Source: CAYUWG01 sp964448285 (GTDB lineage Bacteria; Bacteroidota; Ignavibacteria; SZUA-365). Taken from it: 45,047 nt of DNA. The DNA is taken from contig CAYUWG010000026.1 of NCBI GenBank assembly GCA_964448285.1, positions 1 to 45,047 of the forward strand, in the 5' to 3' direction. This document shows positions 35,630 to 44,625 of this stretch, in pieces. The notes beneath the pieces are model-generated. The model was given only the letters and a program-made list of their open reading frames with translations, was not told the DNA's origin and searched no databases. The translations under genes and the position numbers were made by a program. The stretch's first letter is position 1. Every line of letters starts with the position of its first letter.

Positions 35630-36115
35630 TTATTCCGTCCGGTTCTCGGGCAAGAGGTGTTCATATGCAGGAAACGTTTCCGGTGACCACAACGCTTTTC
35701 CGCCTACATGACTCCCGATTCCCCAGAGTAGCGCAAGAGCAACCGACACAGCTGCGACGAAATATTTGTTCGATTCCTTTCCGCGCAGACTTCGATAGCC
35801 AAGGACGGCGAGTACGATGGAAACCACGAACCCGGAAACTTGCAGCGTCTGATGTGTCTTGATGTCTGCGCTTTCCGGTTCGTCATTGACAATGAAACCT
35901 TCATCGATGTAGAGACGCCCCTTCGCTGCCATGATACCGGTGAGTGCAGCAGGGACCGCCGTAGCCATCGCGACGATGGCGAGAACCGCCCACATGAATC
36001 TGAGCTCTTTCTTCACGACAAAGAGCAGGACGATTGCCGCTATTGCAGCGAGAACAGAAGCTGCGATGGGGAGATGCGACATCGCTTCGTGATTTTGCGC
36101 AAAGATAAGTTCCAT
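35630..36115 (-). CDS. DUF2231-like four-helix membrane protein
   Basis: ATG 36115 is chosen because GGAGGA lies 6 bases upstream; a longer frame reaches back into the barrel gene. The 161-aa product has four hydrophobic helices at about residues 14-34, 39-60, 90-107 and 119-136. It also has conserved-looking His residues in MSHLPIA, IKTHQTLQ and GSHVGGK. This resembles DUF2231 membrane proteins, some of which accompany redox proteins and may bind haem. The gene is the last of a compact cluster after two Rieske genes and a haem-motif barrel, 13 bases behind the latter. The role in electron transfer is inference. Confidence 0.7.
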   Translation of the reverse strand: MELIFAQNHEAMSHLPIAASVLAAIAAIVLLFVVKKELRFMWAVLAIVAMATAVPAALTGIMAAKGRLYIDEGFIVNDEPESADIKTHQTLQVSGFVVSIVLAVLGYRSLRGKESNKYFVAAVSVALALLWGIGSHVGGKALWSPETFPAYEHLLPENRTE

Positions 36116-36128
36116 GATCAGTCCTCCG

Positions 36129-37256
36129 TCAGTAGAAGATGTGAGTCTGTAGTGTGTATTGTGCCAGCCGGTAATGCGGTGTATCGAGCCAGCGGTATTC
36201 GGGTCGAAGTTCCACGAAGGGAAGTACGAACACCTCGAAACCGACAACCCATTGTTTATCGATCTCGTGTCTGTCGGCGGCAGTTTCCAGTTTGCTTTCT
36301 TCGTAACGTGCGGTCCATGTCAGGCCGTTGAGGATATCCACTGCTGCAAAGATCGAGAACACTTCCTGTTTCGGTTCGAAAGTCCCGAACGTCGCTTGCG
36401 TTTTTGTCGTGACATACTCTGCGAGCAGATTAGCGCGGTCTATCCAACCGAATCCTGCGTAAGCTGAGAATGCATCCTGACCGGCCTGAAGCAGTGCAGA
36501 TCCTCCGAGGAGGAAATTGATGTCCCACTCATAGCTCACGGGCTGAACTTGCAGCTTGAGAGCGGTCATCATTCTTTTTTCCGCGACGGCATTCACCGCG
36601 TCATGCCGATTCTCCGAACGAAAAATTCCCACAGAAGCTTTGATCCATTCGATGGGTGTGAAATGAATGTCCGCGCCGAGTTCCTGATAATGGCGCCTCA
36701 TCCGAATTTTGTCGCGAGTGAACACCGTATGATCATCATGCTGAACGCCGAAATCAGGAAGGAGAAATCCACCTTGTACCGTCAACATCTCAGCGGGTGA
36801 GTAAGCGACGCTTGCGAGGAAATGCTGTTGTTCGGGATAGAGTGGTTCTACGATATTGAAATTTCCACCGATAGCCACACCCTCAATAGGCCGGTAAGTG
36901 ACGTAAGGCGCGATCTGCATGTTGAAAGAAGACCGGTAGAATTCCAGCTTGCCGTCCCGAACTCTCCTTCGTTTTGCAATCTGATTCCGAATGTCAAAAC
37001 CCCAAGAAATGTCTTCATTGAACAGCGTGTTGCTTTCGGCTTTGTACAGGGGTGCGAGGAATGTCTTCTCAGGGCGAATAAGCCCGTACATCTTGCTCAC
37101 ATTCCAGCCACCTTCCGTTCGCAGCCCGCCGCCGTTCGGACTGACATGGCATGACGCGCAATTCAAACCCGTCATCAGGGAATATCTTGGGAGCGCCACT
37201 GCATCGCTGGAAATGACAATAGACGAGAGGGCACAGAGAACCAGAAACCGTTTCAT
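36129..37256 (-). CDS. Outer-membrane beta-barrel with one CxxCH haem-binding motif
   Basis: This 375-aa protein has a signal peptide (MKRFLVLCALSSIVISSDAVA). A single c-type haem motif CASCH at about residues 33-37 follows, in the context MTGLNCASCHVSPNGGG. The rest consists of alternating strands typical of an outer-membrane barrel, ending in an aromatic residue (THIFY). Strand-like stretches include VAIGGNFNIVEPL and AFSAYAGFGWID. I do not know a named family, but a barrel with one N-terminal haem recalls porin-cytochrome arrangements. It stands 7 bases after one Rieske gene, so electron transfer between them is plausible. Haem attachment is predicted, not shown. Confidence 0.72.
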   Translation of the reverse strand: MKRFLVLCALSSIVISSDAVALPRYSLMTGLNCASCHVSPNGGGLRTEGGWNVSKMYGLIRPEKTFLAPLYKAESNTLFNEDISWGFDIRNQIAKRRRVRDGKLEFYRSSFNMQIAPYVTYRPIEGVAIGGNFNIVEPLYPEQQHFLASVAYSPAEMLTVQGGFLLPDFGVQHDDHTVFTRDKIRMRRHYQELGADIHFTPIEWIKASVGIFRSENRHDAVNAVAEKRMMTALKLQVQPVSYEWDINFLLGGSALLQAGQDAFSAYAGFGWIDRANLLAEYVTTKTQATFGTFEPKQEVFSIFAAVDILNGLTWTARYEESKLETAADRHEIDKQWVVGFEVFVLPFVELRPEYRWLDTPHYRLAQYTLQTHIFY

Positions 37257-37263
37257 GTTGACC

Positions 37264-37764
37264 TCAGCTCAGTTCTACAGTAATCGTGTTTCCACTGACG
37301 GTAGCTGGGAATTTCTGAATCCCTGATGTCGCCGGGCCGGCTAAACGACTTCCGTTCGTGATATCGAAGGTTGAACCATGGCACCCGCACTGCACTTTCG
37401 TTGAATCGAGCATTGCACTGTTGCTGGATCCGCCGGGGAAGAGGTCGCACCCCTGATGCGTACAAACGGTCGTCAATGCAGAGACCTCCGTATCGCTGAT
37501 GCGAAAGACCATAACGTTCCTGCCCAACGCCACGAAACGCGCAAAACCGTTTGCCGTGCGGAGGATCGCGTAGTTCGCGTTTCCGGTATCGAGTTTCACG
37601 AAGTTTCCTTCGATGGTCAAGCCGGTGTCGGGAGAAGTGGGAGTCGTTTTGAAGACAGTTTCTTCGCATCCGGTCAACGCAAGTAATGGACTGATGAGAA
37701 ATGCACTGCCAGCCGTGCCGATCGTCTGCCGTATGAAACCGCGCCGTGACGTTGAATCGCTCAT
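37264..37764 (-). CDS. Rieske [2Fe-2S] protein, Tat-exported lipoprotein
   Basis: This 166-aa protein has a Tat-like start (SRRGFIRQT) running into a lipobox ending LALTGC at residue 33, so it is probably a membrane-anchored lipoprotein outside the cytoplasm. Rieske boxes are complete: CTHQGC at 101-106 and CGCHGS at 126-131. These supply two Cys and two His cluster ligands plus the disulphide pair. The domain is short, as in single-domain Rieske proteins of bc-type or other redox chains. It lies 4 bases after the second Rieske gene and 7 bases before the haem-barrel gene. Confidence 0.93.
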   Translation of the reverse strand: MSDSTSRRGFIRQTIGTAGSAFLISPLLALTGCEETVFKTTPTSPDTGLTIEGNFVKLDTGNANYAILRTANGFARFVALGRNVMVFRISDTEVSALTTVCTHQGCDLFPGGSSNSAMLDSTKVQCGCHGSTFDITNGSRLAGPATSGIQKFPATVSGNTITVELS

Positions 37765-37768
37765 ACCT

Positions 37769-38212
37769 TCACTCCGTAATTGTGATAACGCCGTCTTTTT
37801 CGACGAGCGTGAATTTGGTCAAGCTCTTTTTCGACGGGCCGTGGATGTACGTCCCATCGAGTTTATATGCCGATTTGTGGCACGGGCACTGGAGCATCTC
37901 CTCATTCTTGACTTTCACCTTGCACTCCTTGTGCGGACAGATGTTACTCATCGCGGTGATCTCCTTTTCTGCGCTGCGCACGATGAGAACGTCACCTTTC
38001 GGCGTGTCCTTGATGAGCTTCCAACCACCGACGGCTTCAAGCTCTTTGTGTTCGGCTAACTTGAGAGTTGCGAGGACTTCGGATTTCCCATCCTGAAGCG
38101 CAGAGAGAAGGTCAGGGAGTGCGGCGTTCGCGACGAGTGCACCGGCGCCGATAGCGGTCGCTCGGGCAAGAAAGCTTCGCCGGCCTTTTAATGGAGGATG
38201 TTCGTTGTTCAT
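37769..38212 (-). CDS. Rieske-type [2Fe-2S] protein with atypical box 1
   Basis: This 147-aa protein begins with a Tat-like signal (KGRRSFLARATAIGAG). The boxes are CPHKEC at 92-97 and CPCHKS at 109-114. All ligand Cys and His, and the second Cys of each box, are present, but the usual Gly before the last Cys of box 1 is Glu. Only 11 residues separate the boxes, which is short. This could alter the redox potential. It is the first gene of the cluster with the other Rieske protein and the haem barrel. Confidence 0.87.
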   Translation of the reverse strand: MNNEHPPLKGRRSFLARATAIGAGALVANAALPDLLSALQDGKSEVLATLKLAEHKELEAVGGWKLIKDTPKGDVLIVRSAEKEITAMSNICPHKECKVKVKNEEMLQCPCHKSAYKLDGTYIHGPSKKSLTKFTLVEKDGVITITE

Positions 38213-38324
38213 TCATGTCCTTTCTTCGCCATGTTATTGGTGTTACAAGTATGTGAAACGCACATCATTCCAAGCAAGGTAGAAACCAAGCCTTTGAAAA
38301 CAAACCCACGACATGAAAGCGGTT

Positions 38325-40298
38325 TTACCGAATAACAGGAATCCGGGTCGTGTATGAGACGCCGTTCACACGCGCAATACAGAGGTACACGCCCGATGGA
38401 AGCCGGAGGGGAATGTCAACATGCTGTATTCCGGAAGCCATCCAGCCGATGGTAAGGATTCCGAGTTCTTCGCCTAAGAGGGAATAGAGCATGATCGTAA
38501 CATGTGCGCTTTCTATTAGGGAAAAGGAGATGCGAGATGGAGGTAGCGAGTGATTCGTGGCCGGTAAAAATTCGAAGGCACGATCTCCCCCTGATACGAA
38601 AACGGAAGTAACGGGTGAGTACTCGAATCTCCCATCGATGTCGATTTGCTTCAGGCGATAGATCACGGAGCCAACATTTTTATGAACGTCGGTAATTGGA
38701 TCGAAGTACTCGTATCGGTTTTCCAGTGTCGTTGTCCCATTGCCACGGATGAATCCTATGCGCTCCCAGTGCGCACCCCGATTGAAGCTCCGCTGAATTT
38801 CGAATCCGTAGTTCTGCGTTTCGGAAGCAGTATTCCATTCCAATCGGATATTGCCATCCCGGGCATAACCGGTGAACGACTGAAGTTCGACGGGTATCCA
38901 CCCGCAAATTGGCATTCGAGACCTGAACGCAGCTATTCCGTTGTTGGACATGAGTACAAATAGCGTCATATGCGGTTTCCCATTGATGGGGTCGAAATCG
39001 ATTTTGTAATCAACATCGGAGATGTAGTTGGGATATGGAGATATAAGATCCATTTTCTTGTTGCCAAGCAAAGGTGTGTCACCTAATCCTGATTTCCGAT
39101 GTTCTTGCCCTAAGGTCGTCACGATCATGACACGAGCTCTTGTATGGTTATTCAATGCACTGCTTGTGTCTTCAACATTGCCGTCAGCACAGATAAAGTA
39201 TTTCTCTCCAAAACATCCTTCGAAAAAATCTATCGGCCCTGATTTCCCGGTTCCAATAACGGAGTTTTCAGGAATCGTATGATTCCATGTGAGCGGAATA
39301 TTCTGCGGAGGCAGTCCGGGGAACGAGAGTGTGTTTCTCATCGCGGGTCCATCGTTGCGATCCGTCCAGATATCACTGAGAAAGGATACACCCGTTGGCG
39401 CGATGCCATGTGCAGCAAATCCTGGAGCAGATGTGTAGCGCGCACCTAAGCGATGGTCGAGCTTTGCCGAGCCGAAGCCGTTGCTCGGTCTGTTCGCCCT
39501 CGTATCCGTGATGATGAGGTTCAATTCAGGATTTCCGCTCAACGTGTCGAGATACTTTCCGCCGGAGACGAATATGCGCACGCTATCGACAACGATGGGT
39601 TGCATGTTTTCACGCTTGCCGACAACGGTAAAGGCATCGCCCCAGCGGTATGCGTTCATCTCACTGCTCACAGGCGTGCCGACCGCGCTCGCATTTGCGT
39701 TCAGCGTTGTATAAACGCGCACCGGACTTGAAGAAGGCGCGCCCCAACGATAGACGCGGAACGGTCCCTGTTTGAGATAATTGGAATCACAGTTCGGAAA
39801 CGGCCCGGGGATACATGTGCCCCAGATCGGACTGACGAGATTCGAGACGTAGATGCGGCCTTCATCGTCGAGATCGATTTTGTAAAGCGCAAACCGTCCT
39901 TTCATGAAACCGCCATAGCTGCTGTCCGGCCATCCGGGTACTCCTGTAACGATGGTATCCGGCGGAACGGGGAGCAAGCCCGGTAAACCTGTTCCATATT
40001 CACGTCCGACTGTCGTGCTGATATATCCGGTCTCAGCGTTCAACACGCGAATCTTTGGACATGGAATATCTCCATTCGGCCCGCACATTTCCGGATTGAC
40101 GATGTACACCACGTTCCGCCATTTGTCATACGCGATGCCTGTATAACGCTGTTTGCCATACATCCATCCGAAAGGCCCATTCGATGATAACGGATGTGGA
40201 ATCACCCACATTTCTTCCCAATCGATATTGCCTTGTGAGCTGGTCTCAATCGGAAGAACGATGAGCAGTGCGAAACAGAATGCGATAAGCTTTTTCAT
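38325..40298 (-). CDS. T9SS-exported protein with unrecognised core, paralogue B
   Basis: The chosen start is ATG 40298, with GTG at 40301 as an alternative; AAGGA lies just upstream. The product of about 657 aa has a signal peptide (MKKLIAFCFALLIVLPI). A core of about 430 residues follows whose family I do not recognise, with GNIDWEEMWVIPHP, YTGIAYDKWRNVVYIVNP and FALYKIDLDDEGRIYVSN, suggestive of a beta-propeller. Then comes a FN3-like segment (WNTASETQNYGFEIQRS) and a T9SS tail (PSGVYLCIARVNG). It follows its paralogue by about 20 bases. It is probably a surface or secreted protein. Confidence 0.82.
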   Translation of the reverse strand: MKKLIAFCFALLIVLPIETSSQGNIDWEEMWVIPHPLSSNGPFGWMYGKQRYTGIAYDKWRNVVYIVNPEMCGPNGDIPCPKIRVLNAETGYISTTVGREYGTGLPGLLPVPPDTIVTGVPGWPDSSYGGFMKGRFALYKIDLDDEGRIYVSNLVSPIWGTCIPGPFPNCDSNYLKQGPFRVYRWGAPSSSPVRVYTTLNANASAVGTPVSSEMNAYRWGDAFTVVGKRENMQPIVVDSVRIFVSGGKYLDTLSGNPELNLIITDTRANRPSNGFGSAKLDHRLGARYTSAPGFAAHGIAPTGVSFLSDIWTDRNDGPAMRNTLSFPGLPPQNIPLTWNHTIPENSVIGTGKSGPIDFFEGCFGEKYFICADGNVEDTSSALNNHTRARVMIVTTLGQEHRKSGLGDTPLLGNKKMDLISPYPNYISDVDYKIDFDPINGKPHMTLFVLMSNNGIAAFRSRMPICGWIPVELQSFTGYARDGNIRLEWNTASETQNYGFEIQRSFNRGAHWERIGFIRGNGTTTLENRYEYFDPITDVHKNVGSVIYRLKQIDIDGRFEYSPVTSVFVSGGDRAFEFLPATNHSLPPSRISFSLIESAHVTIMLYSLLGEELGILTIGWMASGIQHVDIPLRLPSGVYLCIARVNGVSYTTRIPVIR

Positions 40299-40319
40299 CA
40301 CCAGGAATCCTTCAGTGGA

Positions 40320-42305
40320 TTATCGTGTCAGTACGAAACGCGTTACGTAAGCTCCGCTCGCTGTTTGCGCCATGCAGAGGTACACGCCGGATGGAAGCGG
40401 CGATGCAATCGATTGCTCGTGTACGCCGGCACTACGCCACCCATCTGTTACCGTGGCAAGTTCTTCTCCGAGCATGGAGTACAGCTTCAAAGTGACGTGC
40501 CCGGCTTCCTTCATCGCGAATGAAATTTTCGGTGCTGATGCAGGCTGGATCGTGTGCGGGAGGAATTCGAAATCTTTCGTCGAAGCGGCGATTCGTGCAC
40601 TCACGATCGGCGAGTGCTCGGTCCCGCCATCGACGTCGATTTGAATGAGCCGATAGTGAACCAATCCGATATTGCGATGGACATCCGTGATGGGGTCGAT
40701 GTATTCGTATCTGTTTTCAATCGAAGTGCTTCCTTTGCCTTCGACAAAGCTGATACGCTCCCAGTTCGTACCACCGTTGAAGCTCCGCTGAATTTCGAAT
40801 CCGAGGCTTCCGGTCTCTTTTGCCGTTATCCAGGACAAGCGCACATCGTCCTTTTCGACGTCCGCTCTGAACGTTTGCAGTTCAACGGGCCAGAATGAAA
40901 GCCGTGAGCGATATGCCGCGATACCGTTGTGGGACATGAGAACGAACAGAATGAGATGATACTTTTGCGAGCTTGAATCATACTCGATTTTGTAATCGAC
41001 GTCCGCGATGTAGTTGTTTGTTCCCCCACCGGCTGAATGCTGTGTGTTGCCGAGCATGAATGGCGTGTTTCCTAATCCCGGCTCGCGATGTTCCTGGCCT
41101 TGAACGGTCACGTTCATCACACGCGCTCGGGTGCTGAAATTCGGTTGCCCCGGATTGCCGATGTTGGACGGGAGGCCGTCCGCGCAGATGAGATACTTTT
41201 GCCCGCCGAGTTCGAAGTAGGCAAGGGCACCGGATTTGCCGGTACCCGTTAGGGTGTCATCGGGGAGGCCTTGCGGCGGATTGAAGTTCATAGGGATGGT
41301 TGTAGGGAACGTCGTATTTCCCGTAGCTATCGGCCTGAAATATACCTGGCCAACGTTGCTATCCATCCAGAGATTGTCGGTCCAGGATGATCCTGTTGCC
41401 GCAAGGCCATGTGATGAGAGTCCTTGTTGCAACGATGTGAGTATTGCCCCAAGTCGATACTGAACCGGATTGCCAAACTTATTCTCAGGTCGGAGGAATC
41501 TATCGTCAGTAAAAATCGCTGATATCTCTCGGTTCATGATCGATTGTCCTGAAAAACTTCCGGTCGAAACATACATCTTCACACTATCTACGGTAATCGG
41601 AGGTGATCCATATGTTCGAAACGCTCCTACTACTTCAAAGGCATCGCCCCAACGAGACCAAGGCATTTCACTCTGACCGAATGTCCCAATGTCCGTTTGT
41701 TGTGGAGTCAACGTTACATATGCCTGAATTGGAGCATCTGAAGGCGTAGCCCATCGATACACGCGGAACGGTCCTTGACTGAGGTACACCGGGTCGCAGA
41801 AAGGTGGTGGGCCAGGGAAACAGATTCCATAGATCGGGCTGACGAGATTGCACGCAAAAATCCGACCGGTGTCATCGAGGTCGATTTTATAGAGGCCGAA
41901 TTTTCCATTATCCGTTCCTCCATAACTGTTATTCGGCCAACCCAGTGTTCCCATGATTACGGTGTCCGGTGGAACAGGGAGCTCCCCTGGAAGACCTGTC
42001 TGATAGTGTCTCCCGATACGCGTACTGATGGCACCAGTCGCTGCCTCAAGAACCCGTATGGTCGGACAAGCGATTGCTGTCTGACCACTTACACAGAATT
42101 TCGGATTTACGACATAAACGACATCTCTCCACTTATCGTACGCTAAACCTGTGTATTGAGCGGGACCGACCATCCATCCATACGGACCGTTCGTCGTTGT
42201 CGGATGCTCTATCTTCCACAGCTCCTCCCAATCGATATTCCCTTGTGCAAACACCGACAATGGCGCAATTGAAAGAAACAATGCAATACTGAAACGAACG
42301 CTCAT
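40320..42305 (-). CDS. T9SS-exported protein with unrecognised core, paralogue A
   Basis: This 661-aa protein is the upstream member of the tandem pair. It has a signal peptide (MSVRFSIALFLSIAPLSVFA), then GNIDWEELWKIEHP, YTGLAYDKWRDVVYVVNP and FGLYKIDLDDTGRIFACN, nearly parallel to paralogue B. A FN3-like segment (LSWITAKETGSLGFEIQRS) and a T9SS tail (PSGVYLCMAQTASG) follow. The core family is unknown to me. The conserved CFPGPPPFCDP and CSVSGQ-like Cys pairs suggest disulphides. The two genes probably share one promoter in 42306-42444. Confidence 0.82.
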   Translation of the reverse strand: MSVRFSIALFLSIAPLSVFAQGNIDWEELWKIEHPTTTNGPYGWMVGPAQYTGLAYDKWRDVVYVVNPKFCVSGQTAIACPTIRVLEAATGAISTRIGRHYQTGLPGELPVPPDTVIMGTLGWPNNSYGGTDNGKFGLYKIDLDDTGRIFACNLVSPIYGICFPGPPPFCDPVYLSQGPFRVYRWATPSDAPIQAYVTLTPQQTDIGTFGQSEMPWSRWGDAFEVVGAFRTYGSPPITVDSVKMYVSTGSFSGQSIMNREISAIFTDDRFLRPENKFGNPVQYRLGAILTSLQQGLSSHGLAATGSSWTDNLWMDSNVGQVYFRPIATGNTTFPTTIPMNFNPPQGLPDDTLTGTGKSGALAYFELGGQKYLICADGLPSNIGNPGQPNFSTRARVMNVTVQGQEHREPGLGNTPFMLGNTQHSAGGGTNNYIADVDYKIEYDSSSQKYHLILFVLMSHNGIAAYRSRLSFWPVELQTFRADVEKDDVRLSWITAKETGSLGFEIQRSFNGGTNWERISFVEGKGSTSIENRYEYIDPITDVHRNIGLVHYRLIQIDVDGGTEHSPIVSARIAASTKDFEFLPHTIQPASAPKISFAMKEAGHVTLKLYSMLGEELATVTDGWRSAGVHEQSIASPLPSGVYLCMAQTASGAYVTRFVLTR

Positions 42306-42444
42306 CTGTACCTCCAGTAGCTATTTGTTGAGTGAATCTATGGCTTATCTCAGAAGTGTCAAGGCTTGAGAAAACTGATTTCAGGATTCAAATCAGAACG
42401 TATCAAACATTCCGATTAGAATGAGTGGATGAACGACGAAAAGG

Positions 42445-43773
42445 TTACCCTTTTACGGGAATTGTCAGAATGAATTCTGTGAACTCACCTGGTTCGGATT
42501 CGATACGAATCGATCCACCATGTCCCTTGGTTACGATATCGTAGCTGATCGATAGTCCGAGCCCCGTTCCTTCACCGGTCGGTTTCGTCGTGTAAAACGG
42601 ATCGAAGATTTTTTCCTTGACGCTCTCGGGGATCCCTGTACCGTTGTCTCTGATGTGTACGAAGATCTTGTCTGCCCGATGTGTCGTGCTGATCCTCACG
42701 GTCGGATGGTATCCCTGTTTGATACCCTTTTGCTTTTCACGAACAGCATAAAGGGCGTTATTGATCAGGTTGATAAAGACGCGGCTGATATCCTGCGGGA
42801 TCACCGATGCCTGGGGGAGATTCGCTTCGTACTCTTGCTCCAGGCGGACGTTGAACGATGTATCGTGTGCGCGCCATCCGTGGTATGCGAGGTGCACGTC
42901 CTTCTCTAACATCTGGTTGATATCGACGATCTCCTTTTCGGTGGATGGCTTGCGCGCGTGCATGAGCATTCCCTTGATGATCAGGTCCGCGCGCTGGCCG
43001 TGCTCCTGAATTTTACGCGTGTTGTCGCGAATGACGAGAAGGATATCCATCAAGTCAGTCAGTTTCTCATCGATCGTGAGATTGTCGTTTGCAATCGCTT
43101 CGCTTGCTTCTACCGTGAGATCGGAGATCAACTCGGAGAAGTTGTTGACGAAGTTGAGCGGGTTCTTGATTTCGTGTGCAATGCCTGCGGTGAGTTCACC
43201 TAACGAGGCCATCTTTTCCGAATGGATCAGTTGCGTCTGAGTGGTTTTCAACTGATCGAGCGCAAGCGCCAAATCGCTATTTCGCTCTTCGAGGTGTTTC
43301 GTTTTCTCCTGAACAAGCTCGGACAGCTCGATTTCACGGAGCCGCAATTGCTCGATGATGGATGCGGTTTGATTTCGAATGCGTTCCAAAAGCAGGGCTA
43401 TGATACCTTTCAGAACTTCTCCGCTTGTAAGGAGAACTTCGAAAAACGAAGAGCGGTCGATTAGAAGCAGTCTTGTCGGCTCGACCGACGTGACGGAGAC
43501 CGAACGCGGTGCGGAGTCCAGCAATGAAAGTTCGCCGAAGAGTTCGCCCTTTCCCATTATCCCGACGGTGTGTTCGCCGTCATGCACTTTCGCTTTGCCG
43601 GAAAGGATGATGTACATGCAATCGCCGGATTCACCCTTTTGAATGATACGCTCATTTGCATCGAATCGCACTTCGGTCGCAGCCTTCGCAAGCTGGAGAA
43701 GACAGTTTCCCGGTGTCGCTCTGAAGAGCTCAACTGAACGAAGCAATGTGACGATCGTATCGATATCGGGCAT
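42445..43773 (-). CDS. Cyclic-nucleotide-binding-domain sensor histidine kinase
   Basis: I chose ATG 43773; a TTG ten codons earlier is possible. The 442-aa protein starts with a CNB domain (DCMYIILSGKAKV, GELFGELSLLDSAPRSVSV). A coiled coil follows (LRLREIELSELVQEKTKHLEE), then a HisKA domain with the phospho-acceptor His near residue 200 (AGIAHEIKNPLNF). The ATP-binding domain has INLINNALYAV, DNGTGIPESVKEKIFDPFY and GTGLGLSISYDI. No membrane segment is seen, so it is probably cytoplasmic and may sense a cyclic nucleotide. No response regulator is nearby. Residues that would choose cAMP or another ligand were not checked. Confidence 0.93.
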   Translation of the reverse strand: MPDIDTIVTLLRSVELFRATPGNCLLQLAKAATEVRFDANERIIQKGESGDCMYIILSGKAKVHDGEHTVGIMGKGELFGELSLLDSAPRSVSVTSVEPTRLLLIDRSSFFEVLLTSGEVLKGIIALLLERIRNQTASIIEQLRLREIELSELVQEKTKHLEERNSDLALALDQLKTTQTQLIHSEKMASLGELTAGIAHEIKNPLNFVNNFSELISDLTVEASEAIANDNLTIDEKLTDLMDILLVIRDNTRKIQEHGQRADLIIKGMLMHARKPSTEKEIVDINQMLEKDVHLAYHGWRAHDTSFNVRLEQEYEANLPQASVIPQDISRVFINLINNALYAVREKQKGIKQGYHPTVRISTTHRADKIFVHIRDNGTGIPESVKEKIFDPFYTTKPTGEGTGLGLSISYDIVTKGHGGSIRIESEPGEFTEFILTIPVKG

Positions 43774-43928
43774 GTGTATCAATCGGATTAAATGCGTGGT
43801 CAATATACGGAATCATCGGACATTGGAAACAGTGGAGTCACTTTATGAAGGAGTGCACGGTCAAGCATTTCGCGCATCCGACACTTGATTCCTATCGCTT
43901 GAGAAAGTAGTATGGAAAGGAGAAAGGC

Positions 43929-44222
43929 GTGGATATGGATATCGAGCGAGAAAGACTATTGCGGGCGATGGAGGAGCGGTATCATTTCCCGTGCTTCTAT
44001 CCCGTCGTCATCATTGCAAGGAACGAAAGCGCTTTCGCCCAGCGTCTCGAAGCGGCACTTGTCTATGAGCAGGATGGAGATGACTACACCATTAGCGAAC
44101 GACCGTCAGCCCAGAACAACTACATATCGTATCGCATCGAGATGTTCGTGCAGTCCGCAGAGGTCGCGCTGCGGCGGAAGGAGTTTCTCCGCAACGTCCA
44201 GGGAGTCATGGTGCTTCTCTGA
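43929..44222 (+). CDS. DUF493/YbeD-like protein
   Basis: This 97-aa protein fits the small ferredoxin-like DUF493 family: YHFPCFYPVVIIARNESAF, ISERPSAQNNYISYRIEMF and EFLRNVQGVMVLL. E. coli YbeD is the best known relative and has no firm function. The GTG at 43929 has AAGGAG 6 bases upstream; ATG 43935 is an alternative. It lies 68 bases before the ClpS-like gene on the same strand. Confidence 0.78.
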   Translation: MDMDIERERLLRAMEERYHFPCFYPVVIIARNESAFAQRLEAALVYEQDGDDYTISERPSAQNNYISYRIEMFVQSAEVALRRKEFLRNVQGVMVLL

Positions 44223-44289
44223 GGTTTGTTTGATTGCGTACCCAGACGCGGAGTGCTATTTTTGACCCGGAAATGATGATTGCGAGTGA

Positions 44290-44583
44290 ATGATGGAAAC
44301 TATGCAGCTTGAACTGCCCGACGTCGAACAGGAAACCACCGACGGAACAACGCTCGATGAGCCGGCAAAAGTTCTTTTGTTCAACGACAACGTGCATACG
44401 TTCGAGGATGTGATTGTCCAACTCATGAAAGCCATCCACTGCACACCGGAGCAAGGCGAGGCCTATGCATGGGAAGTGCATACGCGCGGCAAGGCATGCG
44501 TCTATACCGGCGATATGGCCGAGTGCATTCGCGTCAGCAACGTCCTCGAAGAAATTGCCCTCCATACGCAGATAGAATTGTGA
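44290..44583 (+). CDS. clpS: ClpS-like Clp protease adaptor
   Basis: This 97-aa protein shows the ClpS core: KVLLFNDNVHTFEDVIVQLMKAI, then EAYAWEVHTRGKACVYTG and AECIRVSNVLEEIAL. ClpS binds N-degron substrates and delivers them to ClpAP in the cytoplasm. The NDNVHTFE loop and the VHTRGKA segment are where family members contact the N-terminal residue. The start is ATG 44290 or the next ATG at 44293; the ribosome site is weak. No clpA lies in the window. Confidence 0.88.
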   Translation: MMETMQLELPDVEQETTDGTTLDEPAKVLLFNDNVHTFEDVIVQLMKAIHCTPEQGEAYAWEVHTRGKACVYTGDMAECIRVSNVLEEIALHTQIEL

Positions 44584-44625
44584 TGGGTGTATCATGACAA
44601 TAGAGCAAAGGTACAACCCGATCTA

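Noticed and set aside
43770..43803. TTGACC-17-GATACA promoter-like pair before the histidine kinase
   Set aside because: The -10-like box ends one base before the ATG, so transcription would begin within the gene; likely chance.
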